The notes under the pieces: model-generated
Database searches by the model: none
What the model saw: the letters and a program-made list of their open reading frames with translations, nothing else
Told to the model about the DNA's origin: nothing
Shown: one piece after another, positions 42,811 to 54,447 of the stretch
Layout: every line of letters begins with the position of its first letter
Position numbering within the stretch: position 1 is the first letter of the stretch
DNA from: Clostridia bacterium
Lineage (GTDB): Bacteria; Bacillota; Clostridia; Oscillospirales; Acutalibacteraceae
Length of the DNA stretch: 64,000 nucleotides
Assembly (NCBI GenBank): GCA_017379935.1
Contig: JAFNVC010000002.1
Location: 1 to 64,000 of the forward strand
Direction of reading: 5' to 3'
Program-made: the position numbers and the translations under genes

Positions 42811-43497
42811 TTATTTATCTTTGCTTTCGATACAATATACGCCTGATTCAAGCACGACGTATTCCATAAAGCCGACCTTGAAGTATTTCTTTATGGGCTC
42901 GTTAAAGGAGAGGTAATCCTTGACGGAATAATCCTTAAGGCTGATTGTACGTACCTGATTGTTATGCTCCGTGCAGACGAATAATCTGTCCTCGCTTTTG
43001 AAAATGGAGGTAGGCCGTCTGAATGCAACGGATGCGCCGCCGCCTATGCGCAGAAGCACGCGCTTTTCAATCGGTGAAAACTTGACGATTGAATTACGGT
43101 CGGGGACAACGCACCAGAAGCAGTTGCCGTCCATAGCAAGGCTGCGGATCGGACAGTTCTGATAAACGAGCTTTTCCTGCATTGCAACAGAGCCGTCGGA
43201 ATCAAAAATGTTCATATTGCCGTCATCAAAGAGTGTGACAACGCCGTTGCTTTTGAGTACGGCTGCATCGCAGGCTATGTAGTTGCCGAGCTTTTTGGCA
43301 ATCTCGCGGTACTGGAGTCCGAATTTAGCCTCAAGATATGTTTTTATTTTTACAGGAAGTGTTCTGTCACCGTCCTGGTCATATACAAAAAATGCAACAG
43401 TTTCCTGACCGTTCGGCAGCTTTGCACGCTGAGCGTAGATAAAGCCGATTTCAAGCGGTACAACGTCAAGTAACTGTGCCTTTACAATTCTTAACAT
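42811..43497 (-). CDS. Hypothetical protein, possible beta-propeller
   Basis: I do not recognise this 228-residue protein. It is soluble, with no signal peptide. It shows short beta-strand repeats resembling NHL or propeller blades (VVTLFDDGNMNIFDSDGS, IRSLAMDGNCFWCVVPDRNSI, FKSEDRLFVCTEHNNQVRTI). AGGTGA precedes ATG 43497. It is the first gene of a minus-strand pair with 42342-42740, separated by a terminator. Its promoter region overlaps the start of the 6S-like RNA locus. Confidence 0.75.
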   Translation of the reverse strand: MLRIVKAQLLDVVPLEIGFIYAQRAKLPNGQETVAFFVYDQDGDRTLPVKIKTYLEAKFGLQYREIAKKLGNYIACDAAVLKSNGVVTLFDDGNMNIFDSDGSVAMQEKLVYQNCPIRSLAMDGNCFWCVVPDRNSIVKFSPIEKRVLLRIGGGASVAFRRPTSIFKSEDRLFVCTEHNNQVRTISLKDYSVKDYLSFNEPIKKYFKVGFMEYVVLESGVYCIESKDK

Positions 43498-43514
43498 TTT
43501 TATCACCTGTAATT

Positions 43515-43523
43515 TGTTATGAT
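43515..43523 (+). promoter_or_regulatory. Extended -10 promoter of the 6S-like RNA
   Basis: TGTTATGAT is an extended -10 element placed about 7 bp before the first structured base (about 43530). No good -35 box is seen. Confidence 0.5.
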
Positions 43524-43529
43524 AAAAAC

Positions 43530-43675
43530 CCCGCCAAGCCGCTTACAACCGATAGTAACCTGCGTTTAAAAGCAGGTGGGTGCTTCCCCGGCAGTTCACG
43601 CTCCCTTCGTCCGCAGGGCGGGAGGTCTGCAATCCGTGCCGGGAGATAAGCTCCCGTAAATACAATTGTAGGGTT
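43530..43675 (+). ncRNA. ssrS: Probable 6S RNA (SsrS)
   Basis: About 146 nt fold as a long rod with a central bubble. The terminal arm is CCCGGCA (from 43587) with TGCCGGG (43637-43643), then GCTCCC with GGGAGG. The 3' side of the bubble has a small GAG-ATAA-GCTC hairpin, and the 5' side has ACCTGC-GCAGGT. The closing stem uses AACCC with GGGTT and TACAA with TTGTA. This plan is that of 6S RNA, which binds the housekeeping RNA polymerase. The sequence also looks like Clostridial 6S RNAs I know, but I cannot run a covariance search. Confidence 0.62.
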
Positions 43676-43722
43676 AATATGGGCTGCAAGTTATCGCACA
43701 AGGCAGGGGGAATTTAATTTCA

Positions 43723-44019
43723 TCAGTCCTCAAAATCGAACTTCTCGTTGAGTCTTTCCTCAAAGATCTGACCGATTTCGTTGAACTCCTTATCGTTCTC
43801 GATAGGACAAAGGAAGGTTTCGCCCTTTTTATCCTCTTCTACCTTGAGGATGATAAGCTCACCGTCATCGTCGAGAATGTCCTCTGCATCGTCATAGACG
43901 GGGAGCAGCGCAACATAACGACCGTCATCGGTTTCGATTCTGTCAAGCTCTTCAAAAATATGTTCAACGCCATCTTCGTCGATAACGCTAATAAGATCGG
44001 GATTGTATTCTTCAGCCAT
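43723..44019 (-). CDS. DUF1292 domain protein
   Basis: A 98-residue very acidic protein. LISVIDEDGVEHIFEELDRIE, shown in part, RYVALLPVYDDAEDILDDDGELIILKVEED and GETFLCPIENDKEFNEI follow the DUF1292 pattern common in Firmicutes; the function is unknown. GGAGGAAA precedes ATG 44019. It is a single gene between the 6S-like locus and the long noncoding region. Confidence 0.93.
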   Translation of the reverse strand: MAEEYNPDLISVIDEDGVEHIFEELDRIETDDGRYVALLPVYDDAEDILDDDGELIILKVEEDKKGETFLCPIENDKEFNEIGQIFEERLNEKFDFED

Positions 44020-44053
44020 GTTTATTTCCTCCGTAGTTTTTCTCGTACATTAT

Positions 44054-44082
44054 ATTTTAACCTTAAACGCACGAATAGTCAA
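44054..44082 (-). promoter_or_regulatory. DUF1292 gene promoter
   Basis: Minus-strand TTGACT, a 17-bp spacer and TAAAAT. It is divergent from the promoter at 44141. Confidence 0.85.
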
Positions 44083-44140
44083 GATAATTTAGAATTAAGT
44101 TAATTTATATAAAATTTTTCAACTTTTTTCAAAAAAACTA

Positions 44141-44169
44141 TTGACAAGACATAAAATGCGTGTTAATAT
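44141..44169 (+). promoter_or_regulatory. Promoter of the 640-nt noncoding transcript
   Basis: TTGACA (44141-44146), a 17-bp spacer and TAATAT (44164-44169). The sequence before it is A/T-tract rich (TTTTTCAACTTTTTTC), which can raise promoter strength. No sizeable gene follows for 640 bp on this strand. Confidence 0.88.
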
Positions 44170-44236
44170 AAAGGCGAACCAAGGGAAAACATAACAAAAT
44201 AACACATGAGAGATGTGGAGTCAGGAGGCGAGTCCA

Positions 44237-44287
44237 ATGAACTGTGAAGAAATACAATTTAATAGGGCCGCCGCAGATCGAAAGTAA
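44237..44287 (+). CDS. Possible 16-residue peptide at the head of the noncoding RNA
   Basis: ATG 44237 stands 8 bp after AGGAGG (44223-44228), an ideal ribosome-binding site, and encodes MNCEEIQFNRAAADRK before TAA. The site is the best in the region, so translation is likely. The peptide may serve as a leader, or translation itself may matter. No similarity is recognised. Confidence 0.4.
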   Translation: MNCEEIQFNRAAADRK

Positions 44288-44493
44288 ATCTTAAATAATA
44301 CGGTGTGAAGAAACCGAAGTTAATGAATTTATCATCAAAGATTTCAACGTGATTTGCGAAGCGGCAGGCGAGTGGGAACGCCCACATTACATAGCAGGCC
44401 GATCGTATGATCATATCCTAACTATAAATTTCATAGAAATAGGGTGGCTGTTAAGTACATCTAAATGTAATTTCAATTTTATCAAATCTGAAA

Positions 44494-44770
44494 GAGTGAG
44501 TTGAAATGTACAGATAATCTTAAACGAGTATAAAAATATTTTTAAGAGAGTGAGTCCTATGCACATCTGAATTTAATTCTCAAAAAATTATGAGAGAGTG
44601 AGTACGATGTTCAAATAACACTTGTTCAATAAAAATAAACTCGGAAGAGAGTGAGTGACATGTACATCTAGCGTTTTAAATTATCAGAAAATGTAAAGGT
44701 GTGAGTCCAAAGTACTAGTCATTATTAACTTATAGTAAATGTAAAGGCGTGAGTCCAACACACAAGTTAA
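44494..44770 (+). repeat. Tandem ~50-bp units with GAGTGAGT and three-codon frames
   Basis: The core (GAGTGAG, later GTGTGAG and GCGTGAG) starts at 44494, 44548, 44596, 44649, 44699 and 44747, that is 54, 48, 53, 50 and 48 bp apart. Three to five bases later, units 1-4 have an ATG opening ATG-TAC-AGA-TAA, ATG-CAC-ATC-TGA, ATG-TTC-AAA-TAA and ATG-TAC-ATC-TAG. Unit 5 has AAG-TAC-TAG in the same place, and a degenerate unit at about 44442 has AAG-TAC-ATC-TAA. The lead-in (AAGAGAGTGAGTCC, AAAGGTGTGAGTCC) resembles an extended Shine-Dalgarno. Spacer sequences are AT-rich and unrelated. Confidence 0.82.
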
Positions 44771-44788
44771 TTTAATAATCAAAAATCA

Positions 44789-44817
44789 AGAGAGCCGTCA
44801 GTCGGCTCTCTTTTTTT
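44789..44817 (+). terminator. Terminator of the noncoding transcript
   Basis: A perfect 9-bp stem (AGAGAGCCG with CGGCTCTCT) has a 5-nt loop and is followed by six or seven T. Confidence 0.95.
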
Positions 44818-44828
44818 GATGTTATTGA

Positions 44829-44860
44829 ATGAATAAGGCTGACAGAAATCTGCCAGCCTT
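44829..44860 (-). terminator. Terminator of the metallophosphoesterase gene (minus)
   Basis: AAGGCTGACAG (44835-44845) pairs with 44850-44860 with one mismatch, followed on the minus strand by TTATTC. It is a moderate terminator. Confidence 0.65.
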
Positions 44861-44881
44861 GATTACGTTATATGTTTGTTA

Positions 44882-46063
44882 TTAGAATACAATCCTTGCC
44901 GGATAGCTTGAAAGCTTCGCAAAGAAGAGTGCAACCTTATCCATAAAGATCCAGAAGCCTGCCTTGAATTTGCTGATACCCATTTCCTCGCGGAAATCCT
45001 CGTGTTCATAAGCTAATTCGTTTACCGTGATAACCTCTGATTCAAATGTATTCGGAGAATCCTCATTGATTGTGATAAGTCTGCTGCCGCGTACAACCTC
45101 TTTACCGTAAGCGTTGAAGGAAACGCCGGGTGTATTGATGAGCTTGACTCCCTTATATTCGGTCTCGTAGGAGTTAACGTGGTCATGACCGACGAGGACA
45201 CCGAGAACGTCGCCGTTTTCAGCCATTTTATCAACCTGACCGTAGTTTACAACACCGGGAGAGGGAGCCTCGTAGATGTGGCCCGTGAATGCGCTTGTGT
45301 TCGGGAAAATGATGGGGTAATGCTTGCCGTCGTTATAGGTCTCTGTGATAGGGTCAAGGTCAAGCCTGATGTCCTTATACATTACCTTGTAAACATCGGG
45401 CGGAATCATATGCTGGAAGGCGAGTGAATAAACAGCTTCTCCTGCCTCTTCCTTAAGGTCAGCATAAGTTTTGTTGTACCATTCAATCTGGTCTGTTCTT
45501 ACGCTGTCATAGCCGAGTCTTTTACCGTTTTCGTCCTCTGCATAAGTGTTTGAATCGAACATCCAGAGGTTGAATTTAATTTTTTCTCCGTCTGAGGAGT
45601 AGACGGGGAGATTGTGAGTTGCCGTACCTGTCAGCTCGGGAACCGCATCGTAAGCGAGGCAGTATTTTCCGCCTGCTTCCTGATACATTTTAAGAAGCTC
45701 TTCCTTTTCAACGCCCTGCTCGTGGTCGTGATTACCGAAAACAAGTGTGAAATATGTCTCGTGCTCAACGAACGGTGTAACAAGCTCCCTGACAGCCTCT
45801 GCCTTTGTCTCCTCGGGACCTACCGTATTGTCACCGCCGAGAATAACGAGGTCAGGCTCATAAACGTCAAGCATATAGTTGATGTAGGTGAACATTTCCT
45901 TGTGTGCGGGATATCCGTCCTGACAGTCGCAGAGATGAAGGATTTTGAAGTCTCCGTTGCTGTCGAACTGAAGCTTTGCGGGTGCCTCAGCAGCGAAAGC
46001 AGGAATAATACTGCCGACGAGCATCAGACACGCAAGCGCGAGTGAAATGATTGATTTTTTCAT
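44882..46063 (-). CDS. Exported calcineurin-like metallophosphoesterase
   Basis: A 393-residue protein with a signal peptide ending near AFAAEA. The two-metal site is visible: DCQD (Asp-x-Gln where many family members have Asp-x-His), VILGGDN, FGNHDHE, FQHMIPP and GHDHVNSYE. The C-terminal 45 residues are amphipathic and hydrophobic (FWIFMDKVALFFAKLSS) and may attach it to the membrane. Substrates of exported family members include phosphomonoesters and nucleotides; the actual one is unknown. GGAGG precedes the ATG, and a TTGACA promoter lies 20 bp upstream. Single-gene unit. Confidence 0.9.
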   Translation of the reverse strand: MKKSIISLALACLMLVGSIIPAFAAEAPAKLQFDSNGDFKILHLCDCQDGYPAHKEMFTYINYMLDVYEPDLVILGGDNTVGPEETKAEAVRELVTPFVEHETYFTLVFGNHDHEQGVEKEELLKMYQEAGGKYCLAYDAVPELTGTATHNLPVYSSDGEKIKFNLWMFDSNTYAEDENGKRLGYDSVRTDQIEWYNKTYADLKEEAGEAVYSLAFQHMIPPDVYKVMYKDIRLDLDPITETYNDGKHYPIIFPNTSAFTGHIYEAPSPGVVNYGQVDKMAENGDVLGVLVGHDHVNSYETEYKGVKLINTPGVSFNAYGKEVVRGSRLITINEDSPNTFESEVITVNELAYEHEDFREEMGISKFKAGFWIFMDKVALFFAKLSSYPARIVF

Positions 46064-46083
46064 TATAAAACCTCCTTTATACT

Positions 46084-46113
46084 ATTATAACCTTTTACGA
46101 TTGCTGCTGTCAA
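46084..46113 (-). promoter_or_regulatory. Metallophosphoesterase promoter
   Basis: Minus-strand TTGACA, an 18-bp spacer and TATAAT. Confidence 0.87.
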
Positions 46114-46154
46114 TTAACCGTGAGGTAGAAAACAAAGAGCCTTTTTTGTAGATA

Positions 46155-46188
46155 AAGTAAAAGCTACGGCAGAATGTTCTGCCGTAGC
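46155..46188 (-). terminator. Terminator of the GH2 operon
   Basis: A perfect 11-bp stem (GCTACGGCAGA with its complement) with a 4-nt loop runs on the minus strand into TTTTACTTT. Confidence 0.9.
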
Positions 46189-46198
46189 GTAATTGATT

Positions 46199-50988
<4,790 letters not shown>

Positions 50989-51018
50989 ATCAATATCCCT
51001 CCATTGTAATTTTTAGTA

Positions 51019-51047
51019 ATAATACCATATATTGATGATTTGTTCAA
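51019..51047 (-). promoter_or_regulatory. GH2 operon promoter
   Basis: Minus-strand TTGAAC, a 17-bp spacer and TATTAT. The 51048-51148 interval up to ylmH is AT-rich and has a weak plus-strand TATATT. Confidence 0.78.
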
Positions 51048-51148
51048 TAGAAAATGTATATAAAGCGTTTTAGGGTGTATAAATTTTCTGCCGTTTTTTC
51101 TGTACAAAATAACATATTTATGTTATATTTCTTCTTGAGGTGAAACCA

Positions 51149-51913
51149 ATGACCGATAATGAGCTGCTTCTGGCAAGAATTGAAGACTGTATTTCGTCGT
51201 GCGAGGACAGCTATCTTGTCACGAGCACTAATTTTCTCGATATCTATCAGCAGAGCACGGTTATCGAATATCTCAGACGGCGAAGCGATGTACGCTTTGA
51301 TTTCTATGGCGGATTCGATGACAGCGAGCGCAAAGTTGCCGTTTTCTTTCCGGATTATGCCGAGGGTATTGACTATATAAAGGAAAATCCCGACCTTTCG
51401 CCGATTGTTGCGCTTGATATAAAAAAGGACAGCTTTTCAACCCTCAGCCACCGTGACTATCTCGGCGCGGTTATGGGACTTGGTATAAAGCGCGAGGCTG
51501 TCGGTGATATTATCGTCACGGACAAGGGCTGTTCAATGGCGGTTATCCGCAGCGTTGCGGGATATATCAAAGAAAACCTGACCTCTGTCGGCAGGGGAAG
51601 CGTCAGCATCGAAATCACCGATACCTTTGAAAATTCAGGTACCGAAGCTCTCTTTGAAGAAAAGCGCTGCTATGTTTCTTCAATGCGGCTTGATGCGGTT
51701 GTTTCGGTTGCTTTTTCGCTTTCACGAAGCACGGCAGCGGATAAAATCAAACGGGGAGAGGTGCTGATGAACGGCGTTGTTATGTCGAAGCCTGACGTTA
51801 AAGTGCCGTTCGGCGCAAAGCTTGTGATTCACGGCAGCGGCAAGGTGATCGTTGACGAGGATGCAGGTCTTACCAAAAAGGGCAGACAGGCTTTTATAAT
51901 AAGAAAATATTAA
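51149..51913 (+). CDS. ylmH: S4-domain RNA-binding protein YlmH
   Basis: A 254-residue protein with the YlmH fold. The N-terminal domain includes STNFLDIYQQSTVIEYLRRR (in part) and FYGGFDDSERKVAVFFPDY. A middle domain has HRDYLGAVMGLGIKREAVGDI. A C-terminal S4 domain (about 180-245) has LDAVVSVAFSLSRSTAADKIKRG and MNGVVMSKPDVKVPFG, both in part. In Firmicutes YlmH helps clear stalled 50S complexes with RqcH and is usually in the sepF-ylmG-ylmH-divIVA cluster; here it stands alone. ATG 51149 follows GAGGTGA. Confidence 0.92.
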   Translation: MTDNELLLARIEDCISSCEDSYLVTSTNFLDIYQQSTVIEYLRRRSDVRFDFYGGFDDSERKVAVFFPDYAEGIDYIKENPDLSPIVALDIKKDSFSTLSHRDYLGAVMGLGIKREAVGDIIVTDKGCSMAVIRSVAGYIKENLTSVGRGSVSIEITDTFENSGTEALFEEKRCYVSSMRLDAVVSVAFSLSRSTAADKIKRGEVLMNGVVMSKPDVKVPFGAKLVIHGSGKVIVDEDAGLTKKGRQAFIIRKY

Positions 51914-51925
51914 GGAGTTGTTATT

Positions 51926-52663
51926 ATGCTGAATATTGCTCACAGAGGCTTCAGCGGAAAGTATCCCGAAAATACGCTTCTCGCTTTTCAGAAGGCAATT
52001 GAAGCGGGTGCTGACGGCGCTGAGCTTGATGTCCATTTAACGAAGGATAACGTGGTTGTAGTCATTCACGATGAACGCATCGACAGAACAACCGACGGCG
52101 AAGGTTTTGTTGCCGATTATACCTACGGGGAGCTTTGCTCGTTTGATGCGAGTGCAACGTTTAAGGGTGTTTACGGCTTTAATAAAATTCCGACCCTTCG
52201 CGAATATTTTGAGCTCGTGAAGCCCGTTGAAGGCTTTATAACGAATATTGAGCTTAAAACAGGTATAAATGAATATCCGGGGATAGAAAAAGCTGTTCTT
52301 GATCTTATCGAAGAGTTCGGTCTCGAGGACAGAATTATAATTTCAAGCTTTAATCATTACAGCGTTATGAGATTTAAGGAAATCAAGCCCGGGATTGTCT
52401 GCGGATATCTTACGGGAGAGTGGATTTACAATTTCGGTGAATATACAAAATCAAGAGGCGTTGAGTGTGTTCATCCTCATTTCATCACGCTTAATGAGAC
52501 GTCAGTAGCGGAAATTAAAGCGCAGGGAATCAGAATAAATACCTGGACGGTAAATTCGCCCGAAGAGGTCAGACGACTTTATAAGCTCGGTGCAGATGCG
52601 GTAATAACCAATTATCCCGATATGGCAAAGGCTGTTATTGAAGAAAATATTAGTGAAAGATAA
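51926..52663 (+). CDS. Glycerophosphodiester phosphodiesterase
   Basis: A 245-residue GDPD (UgpQ-like) barrel that hydrolyses glycerophosphodiesters to glycerol-3-phosphate and alcohol. Catalytic features are HRGFSGKYPENTLLAF with the first His-Arg, then AELDVHLTKDNVVVVIHDE with the metal-binding Glu/Asp and second His. NIELKTG and a VNSPEEVRRLYKLGADAVITNYPD ending (in part) are also present. There is no signal peptide, so it acts on cytoplasmic substrates. It is 12 bp after ylmH with its own AAGGAG, so the two are probably co-transcribed. Confidence 0.95.
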   Translation: MLNIAHRGFSGKYPENTLLAFQKAIEAGADGAELDVHLTKDNVVVVIHDERIDRTTDGEGFVADYTYGELCSFDASATFKGVYGFNKIPTLREYFELVKPVEGFITNIELKTGINEYPGIEKAVLDLIEEFGLEDRIIISSFNHYSVMRFKEIKPGIVCGYLTGEWIYNFGEYTKSRGVECVHPHFITLNETSVAEIKAQGIRINTWTVNSPEEVRRLYKLGADAVITNYPDMAKAVIEENISER

Positions 52664-52684
52664 ATAAAATATTTAAAAAATCCC

Positions 52685-52713
52685 TTGAAATTACCAACAT
52701 ATAGTAGTAATAT
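52685..52713 (+). promoter_or_regulatory. Promoter of the DapA-family gene
   Basis: TTGAAA, a 17-bp spacer and TAATAT. Confidence 0.82.
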
Positions 52714-52752
52714 AGACCCAAATAACCCATAATTTTTAAGAAGGTGCTTTTT

Positions 52753-53652
52753 ATGTTTACAGGTAAACCCGAAGAATTCAGAGGCATATATTCATTGCTC
52801 CTCACTCCTTTCAAAGAGGATAAGTCAATCGACTACGATGTATATGCAAAGTATGTTGAATGGCAGGCAGCGAAAGGCTCTCATCATCTTTTCTCAGTGT
52901 GCGGTAGTGCTGAAATGACACTCCTTACTCCCGAAGAAAGAATCAAGTGTGCCGAGATTGCTGTCAAGCACGCTAACGGTGCTGAGGTTGTTGCAACCGC
53001 TAACCTTGAGCCGACCTGGAAATATCAGGTTGAAGAGGTTAAAAAGATGGAGCAGACAGGTGTTGACGGTCTTGTTTTCGTAACAAGAGGTGTCGGCGAT
53101 AAGGATGATCAGCTCGTTGACTATCTTTCAGAGCTTGCTGAGAATACAACTCTTCCGATTCTCCTTTATGAGTTCCCCGGCTTCAATCCTCACTGTATGT
53201 CAGCTAAGGCTTACGGCGAGCTTGTAAAGACAGGCAAGTTCAAGGGCATCAAGGATACAACCTGTTCACTTGAGCTTATCAAGGAAAAAATCGAGGTTCA
53301 GGGCGAGTCAGCCGTTCTTCAGGCTAACATTCCTTATCTCTTCGATGCTTATGTAGCCGGCGCAAGAGGCGTATGTGCAACTCCGACATCCTGCGGTGCA
53401 GGTCTTTTCCGTAAGATGTACGATGAGTTCTTCGTTGAAAACAATATTGAAAAGGCACGCGAAACATATAACGAAATCATTCTTCTTGATAACGCTATTG
53501 ACAGCGGCTTCAACGCAAGTGCAAAGTATCTTGTTCAGCTTCAGGGTATCCCGATGACAACTGTTACAAGAGCAGGTGCAACGCTCAGCCCCGCAAGAAG
53601 AAGAAGCATTGAGTCCTTCCATGAGTATGCAACTCAGAAGGGTATCCTTTAA
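52753..53652 (+). CDS. DapA/NanA-family lyase or synthase
   Basis: A 299-residue Schiff-base aldolase barrel. The Schiff-base lysine is Lys167 in KGIKDTTCS and the proton-relay tyrosine Tyr139 in PILLYEFPG. The substrate loop is CGSAEMTLLTPEER in place of the GTTGE of true dihydrodipicolinate synthase. Because GTTGE is changed and the family covers N-acetylneuraminate lyase, 4-hydroxy-2-oxoglutarate aldolase and sugar-acid aldolases, a catabolic role is as likely as lysine synthesis. ATG 52753 follows AAGGTG. Monocistronic, with its own promoter and terminator. Confidence 0.87.
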   Translation: MFTGKPEEFRGIYSLLLTPFKEDKSIDYDVYAKYVEWQAAKGSHHLFSVCGSAEMTLLTPEERIKCAEIAVKHANGAEVVATANLEPTWKYQVEEVKKMEQTGVDGLVFVTRGVGDKDDQLVDYLSELAENTTLPILLYEFPGFNPHCMSAKAYGELVKTGKFKGIKDTTCSLELIKEKIEVQGESAVLQANIPYLFDAYVAGARGVCATPTSCGAGLFRKMYDEFFVENNIEKARETYNEIILLDNAIDSGFNASAKYLVQLQGIPMTTVTRAGATLSPARRRSIESFHEYATQKGIL

Positions 53653-53672
53653 TCAAATTTGAACAATATATT

Positions 53673-53703
53673 AACAAAGAGTCCGAATTTCGGGCTCTTT
53701 GTT
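53673..53703 (+). terminator. Terminator after the DapA-family gene
   Basis: A 13-bp stem with one wobble pair (AACAAAGAGTCCG with its complement) has an AATTT loop; the T-run lies in the 3' arm. Confidence 0.85.
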
Positions 53704-53721
53704 ACATTTATAGCATATTGT

Positions 53722-53797
53722 CTATACAATCATCCTATGAATGTATAGCGTTTTGTCTTGAAATAGCCTTTTTAATGTGATAAAATCATTAAAAAGG
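53722..53797 (+). promoter_or_regulatory. tetR promoter with two inverted repeats
   Basis: TTGAAA (53758-53763), a 17-bp spacer and TAAAAT (53781-53786). A perfect 11-bp inverted repeat (CCTTTTTAATG, 53767-53777, with CATTAAAAAGG, 53787-53797) flanks the -10 box. A second one (CTATACA, 53722-53728, with TGTATAG, 53742-53748) lies upstream of the -35. The first is well placed for autorepression. Confidence 0.75.
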
Positions 53798-53807
53798 GGG
53801 AGATACT

Positions 53808-54416
53808 ATGGCAAATCAGAGTACCGGTGAAAAAACCAAGCTTCTCATAGCAGGCTCTTTAAGAAAGCTTATGAAAAAGAAGTCTCTCGACAAAATCAAA
53901 ATCCGTGAAATTGTCGAGGATTGCGGTGTTAACCGTCAGACCTTCTATTATCATTTTCAGGATATCTACGCTCTTGTTGAGTGGATTTATACTTATGACG
54001 GAACAATGATTGTTGAAAAGCACAAGGATGATGACGATTGGATGCCCGTTATTCAGGAGATGTTTGATTATCTTGAGGAGCATCAGGATGAGATCCGCTG
54101 TGTCGTAAATTCAAAGGCGGATAAATTCTTCCACGATTTCATCTATGAAAAAATCGGAATTGTTGCAAGAATTGTTGTTGACAGCGTATCTGTTAAGATG
54201 AAGGTTGACGAATATCATAAGAATTTTATTGCGGATTTCTATACTTACGGAATCTGCGGTGTTGTTGAATGCTGGATGCAAAACCGCAATGCAACCCGTA
54301 TGTCAAGTGAGGAGCTTATCCGTTTGTTTAACCTTACGATGCGAGGCAATGTTATTGCTGCTCTGCGCCGTTGCGAGGCCGAGCTTGCTCTTGATGAATC
54401 GGACAAAAACAGTTGA
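53808..54416 (+). CDS. TetR/AcrR family transcriptional regulator
   Basis: A 202-residue regulator. The N-terminal helix-turn-helix is IKIREIVEDCGVNRQTFYYHFQDIYALVEW (seen over residues 31-60), with the TetR-family TFYYHF signature. The C-terminal part is helical and of the DhaS/TetR_C type found in small Firmicute regulators. The ligand is unknown. GGGGGAGA precedes the ATG, and palindromes overlap the promoter. The valS promoter begins within its last codons, so it is not an operon partner of valS. The natural target could be the adjacent DapA-family gene or itself. Confidence 0.9.
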   Translation: MANQSTGEKTKLLIAGSLRKLMKKKSLDKIKIREIVEDCGVNRQTFYYHFQDIYALVEWIYTYDGTMIVEKHKDDDDWMPVIQEMFDYLEEHQDEIRCVVNSKADKFFHDFIYEKIGIVARIVVDSVSVKMKVDEYHKNFIADFYTYGICGVVECWMQNRNATRMSSEELIRLFNLTMRGNVIAALRRCEAELALDESDKNS

Positions 54417-54441
54417 CAAACCGATAATATAGTGCTAAAAT
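54413..54441 (+). promoter_or_regulatory. valS promoter
   Basis: TTGACA (54413-54418) overlaps the tetR stop codon (TGA 54414-54416); a 17-bp spacer and TAAAAT (54436-54441) follow. Confidence 0.9.
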
Positions 54442-54447
54442 ACTTCG

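Larger units (their letters stand above)
44176..44817 (+). ncRNA. Long noncoding RNA candidate with tandem GTGAGT motif
   Basis: The stretch runs from a consensus promoter (44141-44169) to a strong terminator (44789-44817). On neither strand does it hold a convincing gene: long frames are absent and stops are frequent. The first half (to about 44450) has mixed sequence with possible stems (GGCGAGTGGGAACGCCCAC near 44368) and a 16-codon frame with a good ribosome site. The second half carries six or seven copies of a motif about every 50 nt. Base composition is AT-richer than flanking genes. It could be a member of a large structured RNA class or a regulatory sponge. I cannot assign it. Confidence 0.7.

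Noticed and set aside
43510..43722. Minus-strand reading of the 6S-like locus as a structured leader of the 42811 gene
   Set aside because: The minus strand has GGCGGGGTTTTT near that gene but no stem to make it a terminator and no good promoter; the plus strand gives the better fold and an extended -10.
44494..44770. CRISPR array
   Set aside because: The period is about 50 bp, but only 7-15 degenerate bases recur; spacers are AT-rich and no cas gene is near.
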